From Zoogloea sp. (GTDB taxonomy: Bacteria > Pseudomonadota > Gammaproteobacteria > Burkholderiales > Rhodocyclaceae): a stretch of DNA of 34,643 nucleotides. The DNA is taken from NCBI GenBank assembly GCA_023150095.1, contig JAKLLO010000032.1, positions 1 through 34,643 on the forward strand, written 5' to 3'. Both the position numbers and the translations under genes were made by a program. Below are positions 16,836 to 24,298 of this stretch, piece by piece (positions within the stretch are counted from its first letter, which is position 1; each line of letters starts with the position of its first letter). The notes beneath the pieces are model-generated. The model ran no database searches and was not told the DNA's origin. It saw nothing but the letters and a program-made list of their open reading frames with translations.

Positions 16836-17281
16836 GCACGTCCGCCCAACCGCCCGAAGAAAGGGGCTCTGCTGCTCCTGGAGAGGATGTCGCGCAGCGA
16901 CACGCGGGGCGTCCAGTGCCCGCGCGCACCCTCTTCATCGCCAATGCGCTGATCAGCCTGATCGTCGTGGCTGGCGCACTGCTCGCCTACGACCGCCAGG
17001 TGATCCGACCCGCACGAACCATCGGCGTCGTCGATCTCGCCGAGGTGTACCGCGCCCGGGAAGACGAGTTCACACGCCGCCTCACGACCGCCCGCTCGGA
17101 AGAAGAACGCCAGGCCACGCTGCAGATGGCCCGCACCTTCGCCCAGCGGCTGCCCGTGGCACTGGAAAGCCTGCCCGCCGAGTGCGGCTGCCTGGTGGTC
17201 CTCAAGACCTCCGTCGCCGGCCCCTCCCCTTACACGGTCGATCTCACGGCGCGCCTGCGCCAGAAGGTGGAGACGCCATGA
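16832..17281 (+). CDS. trbI: TrbI-like F-type T4SS inner-membrane protein
   Basis: The 149-residue protein has a 32-residue cytoplasmic tail, one membrane helix (about 33-52, 'TLFIANALISLIVVAGALLA') and a periplasmic part with 'IGVVDLAEVYRAREDEFTRRL' and a terminal 'LVVLKTSVAGPSPYTVDLTARLRQKV'. This layout matches type-F TrbI, which influences pilus outgrowth and retraction in F. Its position between traC and the peptidase/traW genes is the expected one. A cysteine pair 'ECGC' near residue 122 is notable. It overlaps both neighbours by 4 bases. Confidence 0.8.
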   Translation: MSTSAQPPEERGSAAPGEDVAQRHAGRPVPARTLFIANALISLIVVAGALLAYDRQVIRPARTIGVVDLAEVYRAREDEFTRRLTTARSEEERQATLQMARTFAQRLPVALESLPAECGCLVVLKTSVAGPSPYTVDLTARLRQKVETP

Positions 17282-17916
17282 CCATCCTGCCCCTTCCCGA
17301 ACTGCATCAGCCCGACCTGCATCAGCCCGACCTGCATCAGCTCGACCTGCATCAGCCCGCGCCACGCCCGCGTGGCATGGCTCGGCTGCGCGATGCCGCA
17401 GCGGATTTCCTGCGCCACATGCGCCGGCGCTGGTACCTCTACCTGCCGGTCTTCGCCATCTGGGCGCTGGCCTATCTGCGCCTGTTCTTCGACGCGACGC
17501 CCCGGGTGCCGTTGCTGTTCAACTGGACGCCGAGCCTGCCCTACAAGGTCGCGCTCCTGCATCCCGGTCAGCACGCCCTGCGCCGTGGCGACTTCGTCGT
17601 CTTCGCGTTCGCCGGTGACGGCGCACGCGACTACCCGGGCCTCGCCGGCCAGCCCTTCTTCAAGATCGTGCGCGGCCTGCCGGGCGACACGATCACCGTG
17701 GTCGGACGCGAAGTGCGGATCAACGGCGAGCCGGTCGGCATCGCCAAGACCCATGCCTTCGACCGGCGGCCGCTGGAACCCATCGCCGCCGGCGTCATTC
17801 CCCCGGGGTGGTTCTACGTGCAGGGCCTGAGCCTCGATTCGTTCGATTCCCGCTACCGCCAGTCCGGCCTCGTGAAGACCGAACAGGTGATCGGCGTGGT
17901 CGATCCGCTCTATTGA
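17278..17916 (+). CDS. trhF: TraF/TrhF-type signal peptidase (S26 family)
   Basis: The 212-residue protein is a membrane-anchored serine protease of the TraF/LepB type. After a repeat-bearing N terminus there is one membrane helix (about 52-70). The Ser/Lys dyad is probably S86 in 'TPSLPYK' and K129 in 'FFKIVRGLPGDTI', followed by 'VGREVRINGEPVG' and 'IPPGWFYVQG', which are S26C landmarks. Homologues in SXT/IncC/IncH elements (TrhF/TrsF) and RP4 TraF process pilin or other transfer proteins. A dedicated peptidase here suggests the pilin precursor (TraA) is a substrate, but that is inference. It overlaps trbI by 4 bases. Confidence 0.9.
   Translation: MTILPLPELHQPDLHQPDLHQLDLHQPAPRPRGMARLRDAAADFLRHMRRRWYLYLPVFAIWALAYLRLFFDATPRVPLLFNWTPSLPYKVALLHPGQHALRRGDFVVFAFAGDGARDYPGLAGQPFFKIVRGLPGDTITVVGREVRINGEPVGIAKTHAFDRRPLEPIAAGVIPPGWFYVQGLSLDSFDSRYRQSGLVKTEQVIGVVDPLY
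17302..17361 (+). repeat. Four tandem 15-base repeats in the peptidase N terminus
   Basis: CTGCATCAGCCCGAC occurs twice exactly (17302-17316 and 17317-17331), then with one change (17332-17346), then with a different last codon (17347-17361). The repeats encode LHQPD, LHQPD, LHQLD and LHQPA at residues 9-28, on the cytoplasmic side of the membrane helix. Copy number could change in frame by slippage. Confidence 0.9.
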
Positions 17917-17927
17917 CGGGAGCAGCC

Positions 17928-18332
17928 ATGGTCCACCGCTCCCGCACCACTCGACTGATCCGCTTCGCGCTGCTCGTGGCGATCGCCGTGCTCTCGGCGC
18001 TCATCGCGCTGCTGGCTTTCTCGAGCGCTCACGCCCAGACCAGCCCGGCCCGCGGCGCCATCACCGCCGAGGGCGACATGCCCATGGCCGACTTCCTGGC
18101 GCTGCTGCAGCAGATCGCGCCGGCCGCCGCCGAGGGCGCCAAGGTCTATCTCGGCGCCTACCGCCTGCAATGCGGCCGCACCTTGAGCACCGCCGAGCTG
18201 CGCCACGCCCTGGCCCGCGAAGGCGGCGATCCGGTGCTGATGGGCTTGATCCGCGCGACCCAACAGCAAGACCTGGCCGCGCGCACCCAGCTCGTGCGCC
18301 AGATCCGCTGCCCGGCCGGAGGTGTGCGATGA
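17928..18332 (+). CDS. Small exported protein of unknown function, between trhF and traW
   Basis: The 134-residue protein has a hydrophobic signal segment (about residues 10-36) ending 'SSAHA', so the mature part of about 98 residues is probably periplasmic. The mature part is helical with exactly two cysteines ('LQCGRTLS' and 'IRCPAGG'), which could form a disulfide. A GGGAGCAGCC stretch precedes ATG 17928. It overlaps traW by 4 bases and so is made with it. I do not recognise a family, and F has no counterpart at this place. It may be a TraW or TrbC partner specific to this T4SS branch. Confidence 0.8.
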   Translation: MVHRSRTTRLIRFALLVAIAVLSALIALLAFSSAHAQTSPARGAITAEGDMPMADFLALLQQIAPAAAEGAKVYLGAYRLQCGRTLSTAELRHALAREGGDPVLMGLIRATQQQDLAARTQLVRQIRCPAGGVR

Positions 18333-18973
18333 GACGCATCACTGTGCGCTTCTCGGCCCGCGCAGCGGGGGCTGCGCTGCTCCTGGCCATGTCGTCCGCA
18401 CGCGCGTTCGACGCCGGCGTGATCGGCCCCACGTACGACATTGCCGAGCCGCACCTGCTCAAGTTCATCGAGCAACGGCTGCGCCAAAAAGAGGCCAGCG
18501 GCGAGTTGCGCCGGCTGCAGGAGGAAGCCCGCCATCGCGGCATCGACGCCGTGCGCCATCCCGAGCCAGTCGCGGGCCTGTCCACGACGCAGGCCAAGCG
18601 CAGCTTCTATTACGACCCGACCTACACGCTCGAGCGCAACGTGCAGGACAGCCAGGGCCGCTTGATGTTCGCGGCAGGCACCCGCGCCAATCCGCTGGAC
18701 ATCGTCTCGCTGCCTCGGCGCCTGCTGTTCTTCGATGCCCGCGATCCGCGCCAGGACGCCCAGGCCCGCCGACTGATCGTCCAGTACGACGGCCACGTGA
18801 AACCGATCCTGACGGGCGGCTCCTACCTCGACCTGATGCAGGCCTGGCAGTTGCCGGTCTATTACGACCAGCTCGGCATGCTGACCAGGCGCCTGGGCAT
18901 CCGGCAGGTGCCCGCGCTGGTCTCGCAGGAAGGCAAGCGACTGCGCATCGACGAGTTGGAGGTGACACGATGA
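18329..18973 (+). CDS. traW: TraW, pilus assembly periplasmic protein
   Basis: The 214-residue protein has a signal peptide (about 1-26, ending 'SARA') followed by 'FDAGVIGPTYDIAEPHLLKFIEQRLRQKEASGEL', the TraW N-terminal signature. The conserved 'DPTYTLERNVQDSQGRLMFAAGTRANPLDIV' and 'YYDQLGMLTRRLGIRQVPALVSQEGKRLRI' follow. TraW works with TraU and TrbC in the periplasm during pilus assembly. It overlaps both neighbours by 4 bases. Confidence 0.95.
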   Translation: MRRITVRFSARAAGAALLLAMSSARAFDAGVIGPTYDIAEPHLLKFIEQRLRQKEASGELRRLQEEARHRGIDAVRHPEPVAGLSTTQAKRSFYYDPTYTLERNVQDSQGRLMFAAGTRANPLDIVSLPRRLLFFDARDPRQDAQARRLIVQYDGHVKPILTGGSYLDLMQAWQLPVYYDQLGMLTRRLGIRQVPALVSQEGKRLRIDELEVTR

Positions 18974-19980
18974 CGTGGCTTCGCCTTCTTCTCGCGCTCC
19001 TTGGGGCACTCGCCGCGCTGCCGACCCAGGCCGCCGGCGCGGCCACCTGCGTCGGCCGCTTTCCGAACCCCATCACGGACATCTGCTGGTCGTGCATCCT
19101 GCCCCTGTCCATCGGCAGCGTGACGCTCGGCAACATCGGCAGCCAGGAGGACATTCCCAATCCTTCGAGCCCGCTGTGCAGTTGCGGCGTCAATCCGACC
19201 ATCGGTTTGTCGATCGGATTCTGGGAGCCGGCGCGGCACGTCGAAGCGGTCAGGAAGCCTTTCTGCCTGGTCTCTCTCGGCGGCGTCGACCTCGACCCGG
19301 GATTGCCTGCACCCGAAGCCGCTCGCTTCACACGCCCCGAAGGCGATGGCGACGGCGGCAGCTTCTACCAGGCGCACTTCTACATCAACCCGGTGATGTA
19401 CTGGCTGGAGGTCGTCACCGACTTCCCCTGCCTGGAGAAAGGCTCCTTCGATCTCGCCTACATGACCGAGGTCGATCCGCTCTGGGCGGACGATGAACTC
19501 ACGCTGATCCTCAACCCGGACGCCGTGTTGTTCGCCAATCCGGTTGCCGTGGCGGCCTGCGCTGCAGACTGCGTGGCGGCCACCGTGGGTTTCGGCATCC
19601 GCGAGATGTTCTGGTGCGCCGGATGCCAAGGGGGCATCTATCCGCTGGATGGCCATGTGCCCTACCACCTGGGTGGCGTGCGCACCGCCGCGCTGCTGGC
19701 CCAGCGCCTGACCGCCAAGATGCACCGCGAGCTGATCGCCTGGGGCTGGCATGGCACGCCTGGGCTGTGCGGTCCCTACTTCCTGCCGGTCATGGACAAG
19801 ACCGCCTACAAGACCCAGCTCACCTACCCGATCCCGAACACGGACAAGGAAGGCGGCCGCTGCTGCCAGCCCTTCGGGCGCACCACGATCACTTGGGGAG
19901 CGGGCAAGGAATACCCGGTTCGCGGCGAAGACTTCGCTTTCATGCTGTTTCGCAAAAGGAACTGCTGTGTGGGCTACTGA
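18970..19980 (+). CDS. traU: TraU, pilus assembly/DNA transfer protein
   Basis: The 336-residue protein has a signal peptide (about 1-24) and the cysteine-rich TraU pattern: 'RFPNPITDICWSCILPLSIGSV', 'LCSCGVNPTIGLSIGFWEPARHVEAVRKPFCL', 'GIREMFWCAGCQGGIYPL' and a C-terminal 'GGRCCQPFGRTTITWGAGKEYP'. TraU is a periplasmic protein needed for pilus formation and DNA transfer, with many disulfides formed by DsbA/DsbC. It overlaps traW by 4 bases, and its end is near the trbC start. Confidence 0.95.
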   Translation: MTWLRLLLALLGALAALPTQAAGAATCVGRFPNPITDICWSCILPLSIGSVTLGNIGSQEDIPNPSSPLCSCGVNPTIGLSIGFWEPARHVEAVRKPFCLVSLGGVDLDPGLPAPEAARFTRPEGDGDGGSFYQAHFYINPVMYWLEVVTDFPCLEKGSFDLAYMTEVDPLWADDELTLILNPDAVLFANPVAVAACAADCVAATVGFGIREMFWCAGCQGGIYPLDGHVPYHLGGVRTAALLAQRLTAKMHRELIAWGWHGTPGLCGPYFLPVMDKTAYKTQLTYPIPNTDKEGGRCCQPFGRTTITWGAGKEYPVRGEDFAFMLFRKRNCCVGY

Positions 19981-19987
19981 ACTTCTC

Positions 19988-20722
19988 ATGGTCCGCCGGC
20001 TTTCCGGATTGGGCACCCCCATGGCCGCACTTCTGGCGGCGTTCGTGTGGGTCGCGGCCGCAAAGGCCCAGCCCACACCGACGGTCACCGAAGCGGACAT
20101 CGAACGCGCACGCCGCGACACGCCCACCGTCACCGAGGAAGACGTCCGCCGCGCACAGCGGCAACACGCGACTCTGCCGCCGCTTCCGACGCCGAACGCC
20201 GCGCCACGCATCGACGCCTTGTCCAAGCCGCTGACGCAAGCGCTGCCCGATCTGTCGGCGATCGCGGGCGGCTACGCCGCGGACCCGCCACCGGCCGAAG
20301 GGATCGGCTCAGGCCCCGGTCTGCTCGTCTTCGCCAGCCTGGGCATGCCCGAAGCGACGCTGACACGCCTCGTCGATCAAGCAGCGCAGGCCCGCGCCGC
20401 CATCGTCCTGCGCGGTCTGGCTGGCGGCTCGCTACGCGACACGGTGGCCAGGGTGCAAAAGCTCATCGGCCCCCGGCAGGTCTCGGTCCAGATCGATCCG
20501 CAGGCCTTCGACCGCTACGCGATCAAGCGCGTGCCTGCCTTCGTCCTCGCCCGCAACGGCGAACAGCCACAGGCCTGCGCCAGCGGCACCTGCCCGCCGC
20601 CGACCGACTTCGTCAGCACGGCGGGCGACGTGACCCTGGACTACGCGCTCGAACACATGCGTCGCGCGGCGCCGGCCTTCCAACGCGAGGCCGGCGTGTT
20701 TCTCGCCCGCCTGAAGCGATAG
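19988..20722 (+). CDS. trbC: TrbC-like F-type T4SS periplasmic protein
   Basis: The 244-residue protein has a signal peptide (about 1-29), a repeat-bearing helical region and a thioredoxin-fold-like C-terminal domain ('GPGLLVFASLGMPEATLTRLVDQAAQARAAIVLRGLAGGSLRDT...', 'VQIDPQAFDRYAIKRVPAFVLA') without a CxxC centre. That is the type-F TrbC pattern; TrbC binds TraW in the periplasm and is needed for pilus assembly. Two 15-residue direct repeats (TPTVTEADIERARRD and TPTVTEEDVRRAQRQ) lie at 20075-20164. The start is uncertain: GTG at 19967 has AAGGA upstream and would overlap traU by 14 bases, while ATG 19988 gives the cleaner signal peptide. Confidence 0.88.
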   Translation: MVRRLSGLGTPMAALLAAFVWVAAAKAQPTPTVTEADIERARRDTPTVTEEDVRRAQRQHATLPPLPTPNAAPRIDALSKPLTQALPDLSAIAGGYAADPPPAEGIGSGPGLLVFASLGMPEATLTRLVDQAAQARAAIVLRGLAGGSLRDTVARVQKLIGPRQVSVQIDPQAFDRYAIKRVPAFVLARNGEQPQACASGTCPPPTDFVSTAGDVTLDYALEHMRRAAPAFQREAGVFLARLKR

Positions 20723-20733
20723 GGAGGATTGCC

Positions 20734-23049
20734 ATGCGCCGCCTCATCATCTGGTTCACCCTGTTCTGCTTCGTCTCGACGCAGACCTCCGCGCTCGCCC
20801 AGTCCAGTGCAGAAGGCACTGCAGCCGGCCAGGCCGCCAACGCCGCCGCGCGCCCCTCAGTCAATTCGACCAGCGCCACCAGCGTCGTGCCCGGCTACAC
20901 GACCACGCCGCCTGAGTCCGCCTACTACGGCCAGCCCAGCCTCTCCGGTGCAGCGAACAGCCGCCTGGCAGCGTGCGCCGCCACGCCCAACGACCCCAGT
21001 TGCCAGGCGCAAACCGGCGCCATGACCTCTGCGAACACGCCGAGGACGCCGGTCTCGGCCTACGACCCTTCGGTGGCCGCCGCACGGAGCATCGCCGCCA
21101 ATCCCAACAGCGTGCTGGGCAGCCTCGCCAGCTACTACTCCGGGTGCACGACCTCGGATCTCACGACGCTGGCGGGCACCACCTCCAAGATCTGCCAGCG
21201 CTACACCGGCATCGGCAACTACTCGACCCGCCGCGATCTGACGGTCGAGGTCGAACTGACACCGAGCTGCAGCGATGGCGCCTGGTTCGCGCATGCACAG
21301 GCCAATCGCAACGGCGCCGACTACATGGTGGCCGAAGCGCAGTGCCGCATCCGCGCCGATGGCCTGCAGCACTTCCGCTTCTACGCCGCGGGCGGCCAGG
21401 GCGCATGCATTGGCTGGCAGGTGCTCGACCTGCCAACCACGCCCTCATCGCAGGCCGCGTTCGTCACGAACCTGTCGCCGCACTGGCAGGGCTACTGCTG
21501 GAGCCCCTTCCAGGTCGTGATGATGCCTGGCTCCGGGTGCATCGACGGCAACTGCGCCTACACCTTCCAGTACGGCACGCCCGTCTATGCGTGCCCCGCC
21601 GGCAGCGTGCCGGGGAACACCTTGTCGCTCGGCGATGGGGGCGGCACACTGGGCGGCGCCGACGAGTGCTTCGTCATCAGCCAGCCGGATCCGGACAACG
21701 GCTGCACGGCCGGCGGCTCGGCGGTCTACCTCGACGTCGGCATGCGCTGCGCGATGCCGGGAGGATCGGCCACGCTGACCGGCGCCGCGGGATGGACGCT
21801 GCCTCTGTCCTTCCGTCAGCCGACCATGGATCAGCATGAGACGGACACCTGGGTGGATCGCAGCGCCACCCTGCCGGCCGGCGGCCGCTGCAGCGTCGCC
21901 ACGGCCGATCGCTGTGTCGATGGCCCGGGCAGCAAGATCATCGACGGCCGCACCGTGACGCGCGCCTGCTGGTCCTACGAGCGCACGCTGAGCTGCAGCT
22001 CGGGCGCGGAAACGAACGAATGCGCGGCGCTCGCCAGCAGCGGGTGCACGCCGGCCGCGAGCACCTGCAAGCAGACCAACGCCGAGACCGGCGCCTGCGA
22101 GGTCTACCAGGACACCTACACCTGCCCGGCCCCGGCGCAGACCACGACCTCGGTGTCGAACTGCCCTGCGAACGTGTTCTGCCTGGGCAGCTCCTGCTTC
22201 AACACGACCTACACCAACGACGCGGATTTCGCGCGTTCCATGTCGTTCATGGAAGCGGCGCGCGAGGCGGGCGTCTATCTCGACCCCGACAACCTGCGCG
22301 TCTTCTCCGGCGAGGCCGGCTCGTGCCGCGACCGCCTGCTGAAGAACTGCTGCCAGTCCGATTCCGCCGGCTCCGGCATGAGCAACCAAAGCATGTTCGG
22401 CGTCGGCTCGCGCCTGGTCTTCGACGTGCTCATGAACTCGGAGAACCGCCAGTTCCTTTACCAGGGTATGCAGGCACTGCTGATGAGCGGTGGCTTCTCC
22501 GGCACGTTCACGACCTACGGCGTCACCTTCGCCGTGAATGGCGCGGCGCTGCCTGCGGGCTCTTCGGTGCTTTACGCCGGAGACAGCCTGGTGGTCGCCT
22601 TCGATCCGTGGTCGCTCGCCATCGCCGTGGTCATCTACATCGTGATGTCGATGATGTCCTGCAACGAAAGCGAGGGCCGCATCGCCATGCAGGAAGGCGC
22701 ACGGCTGTGCCACACCGTGGGCACCTATTGCTCCTCGTGCATCCGCATTTTCGGGAGCTGCGTCTCGTGCATCGAGCACACGACGGGCAAGTGCTGCTTC
22801 AACAGCGTGCTCGCGCGAATCGTCAACGAGCAGGGACGCATGCAGATCGGCAAGGGCTGGGGCAGTGGGGAGAACCCGGACTGCTCGGGCTTCACGATTG
22901 ACCAGCTGCAGGCCCTCGACTTTTCGGCGATGGACCTCACCGAGTTCTACGCCTCCATCGTGCCCACCCTTCCCAACGTGGGCGCGCTCCAGTCGGGCAA
23001 CGCCACCCGATCCACCAACTGCTACTACGGACAGGGGCGCTGCCAATGA
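20734..23049 (+). CDS. traN: TraN, mating-pair stabilisation protein
   Basis: The 771-residue exported protein has a signal peptide (about 1-23, ending 'ALA') and is very rich in cysteine. Typical TraN stretches are 'CWSYERTLSCSSGAETNECAAL', 'CPAPAQTTTSVSNCPANVFCLGSSCF', 'SFMEAAREAGVYLDPDNLRVFSGEAGSCRDRLLKNCC' and a C-terminal 'SCVSCIEHTTGKCCFNSVLARIVNEQGR'. A hydrophobic segment lies near residues 628-647. TraN sits in the outer membrane and recognises recipient surface proteins; it is longer than F TraN (602), as in other ICE-type systems. Variable receptor-binding parts are expected in the central third. GGGAGG lies before ATG 20734, and it overlaps the next gene by 4 bases. Confidence 0.95.
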   Translation: MRRLIIWFTLFCFVSTQTSALAQSSAEGTAAGQAANAAARPSVNSTSATSVVPGYTTTPPESAYYGQPSLSGAANSRLAACAATPNDPSCQAQTGAMTSANTPRTPVSAYDPSVAAARSIAANPNSVLGSLASYYSGCTTSDLTTLAGTTSKICQRYTGIGNYSTRRDLTVEVELTPSCSDGAWFAHAQANRNGADYMVAEAQCRIRADGLQHFRFYAAGGQGACIGWQVLDLPTTPSSQAAFVTNLSPHWQGYCWSPFQVVMMPGSGCIDGNCAYTFQYGTPVYACPAGSVPGNTLSLGDGGGTLGGADECFVISQPDPDNGCTAGGSAVYLDVGMRCAMPGGSATLTGAAGWTLPLSFRQPTMDQHETDTWVDRSATLPAGGRCSVATADRCVDGPGSKIIDGRTVTRACWSYERTLSCSSGAETNECAALASSGCTPAASTCKQTNAETGACEVYQDTYTCPAPAQTTTSVSNCPANVFCLGSSCFNTTYTNDADFARSMSFMEAAREAGVYLDPDNLRVFSGEAGSCRDRLLKNCCQSDSAGSGMSNQSMFGVGSRLVFDVLMNSENRQFLYQGMQALLMSGGFSGTFTTYGVTFAVNGAALPAGSSVLYAGDSLVVAFDPWSLAIAVVIYIVMSMMSCNESEGRIAMQEGARLCHTVGTYCSSCIRIFGSCVSCIEHTTGKCCFNSVLARIVNEQGRMQIGKGWGSGENPDCSGFTIDQLQALDFSAMDLTEFYASIVPTLPNVGALQSGNATRSTNCYYGQGRCQ

Positions 23050-23423
23050 AAACCTCCACCTTCCTGGCGCTCGGCGCGCTGTGCCTGCCGCTTCTCGTTC
23101 ATGCCGACGCGCCGGTCCGCACACCGGCCCCCGACGCCCGCCCGGTGATGTTCGCCGCGCTGCGCGCAACAGACGGCAAGGCCTACGGCGTGCTCACCGG
23201 CGAGATCGCCGACGCGATCACGCAGCGCTTCAAGGCGACCTCACCGATCTACATCGACGTGTCGACCGAACGGCGGTACGCCCAGCCTGGCTGCGCACGC
23301 TTGAAGGTGAGCTTCTGGCAGGACGGCGTGCTGCTTCCCGGCGCCGCCGCGCCGCGCCGCCAGACGGTGGACGTCGGCATCAACTACTGCCTGGACGGCT
23401 TGCCGCCCCGCTCGCTGCAATAG
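23046..23423 (+). CDS. Small exported protein of unknown function, between traN and traF
   Basis: The 125-residue protein has a clear signal peptide (about 1-20, ending 'LVHA'), leaving a mature periplasmic protein of about 105 residues with two cysteines ('QPGCARLKV' and 'NYCLDGL'). The mature part looks like a beta-rich domain ('SPIYIDVSTERRYAQPGCARLKVSFWQDGVLLPG', 'QTVDVGINYCLDGLPP'). I do not recognise it among F-encoded proteins. Overlap with traN (ATGA) and close spacing to traF (8 bases) tie its synthesis to those proteins. It could be a TraN or TraF partner; nothing in the sequence decides this. Confidence 0.8.
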   Translation: MKTSTFLALGALCLPLLVHADAPVRTPAPDARPVMFAALRATDGKAYGVLTGEIADAITQRFKATSPIYIDVSTERRYAQPGCARLKVSFWQDGVLLPGAAAPRRQTVDVGINYCLDGLPPRSLQ

Positions 23424-23431
23424 GAGCCGCC

Positions 23432-24289
23432 ATGCAACGCCGCACCCTGCTTCGCCTGCTCCTCGCATTCGGCATGTCGACAGTTCTGGCCGTCTCCTCG
23501 GCTCATGACGGTAGCGCGACCTATTGGCGCGACGCCTGGCGAGGCTGGCATTTCTATGAGGATCCCTCACCCGACGAGAAGCCGGCCACGCCCCCGGCAC
23601 CGGCTGCCTCCGCTGCGCCACCGCAACCCGCGGAAAAGGCAAAGGCGGCCCGCGCCCCGGAACTTGAAGACTTCGAACGCCTGCAGAAGACGTTGGAGGA
23701 ATACCGCAACGTCGCGATCATGCGGCCGACCGAAGCCAACGTTCGGCGCTACATGGAACTCGAAGCGAAGGTGGTGAACCAGGCGTCCACCTTCGCCGAC
23801 GTGGCGCGTCGCGTGGCCTGGGCCACCCCGGAACTCGACCCGACGCTGCAAGGCCGCCCGGTCAACGCGAAAGCATTGGAGGTCTTCGAGGAGACGCAGC
23901 GCACCGACCGCTCGCGCACGGTGGCCCAGTTGGGCAAGGACCACGTCCTGTTCTTCTTCTACCGCTCCGACTGCCCGTACTGCCACGCCTTCGCCCCCGT
24001 GCTGGAAGCCTTCCAGGGCCGACACGGCATCCAGGTCGTCGCCATCAGCATCGACGGCGGCCCCATGCCGGGCTTCCCATCGGCCCGCCGCGACAACGGA
24101 ATCGCGACCGCCCTGCAGGTGTCGCAGGTGCCCGCCGTCTTTCTCGCTCAGCCCTTCAGCGGCCAGATCACGCCCATCGGCTTCGGGATTCTTTCCGAGG
24201 CCCAGTTGCTTGAGCGCATTGCCATCGTCAGCAGCCCGGAAGGCGTGGCGATGTTGCCCAGCGCGACGCGCCGCCTGGCGCTGCCATAG
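23432..24289 (+). CDS. traF: TraF, thioredoxin-like pilus assembly protein
   Basis: The 285-residue protein has a signal peptide (about 1-24), an Ala/Pro-rich linker (about 50-75), a helical region and a thioredoxin fold with CPYC at 181-184 ('FFFYRSDCPYCHAFAPVLEAF'), plus a cis-proline at 'VSQVPAVFL'. The 'YWRDAWRGWHFYEDP' start after the signal is typical of TraF. The CxxC is intact here, so it may be a genuine redox enzyme working with DsbC on TraN, TraU and TraH. Overlapping and close spacing place it with traH and traG in the usual F order. The start has TAGGAG upstream. Confidence 0.93.
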   Translation: MQRRTLLRLLLAFGMSTVLAVSSAHDGSATYWRDAWRGWHFYEDPSPDEKPATPPAPAASAAPPQPAEKAKAARAPELEDFERLQKTLEEYRNVAIMRPTEANVRRYMELEAKVVNQASTFADVARRVAWATPELDPTLQGRPVNAKALEVFEETQRTDRSRTVAQLGKDHVLFFFYRSDCPYCHAFAPVLEAFQGRHGIQVVAISIDGGPMPGFPSARRDNGIATALQVSQVPAVFLAQPFSGQITPIGFGILSEAQLLERIAIVSSPEGVAMLPSATRRLALP

Positions 24290-24298
24290 GAGAACTCC

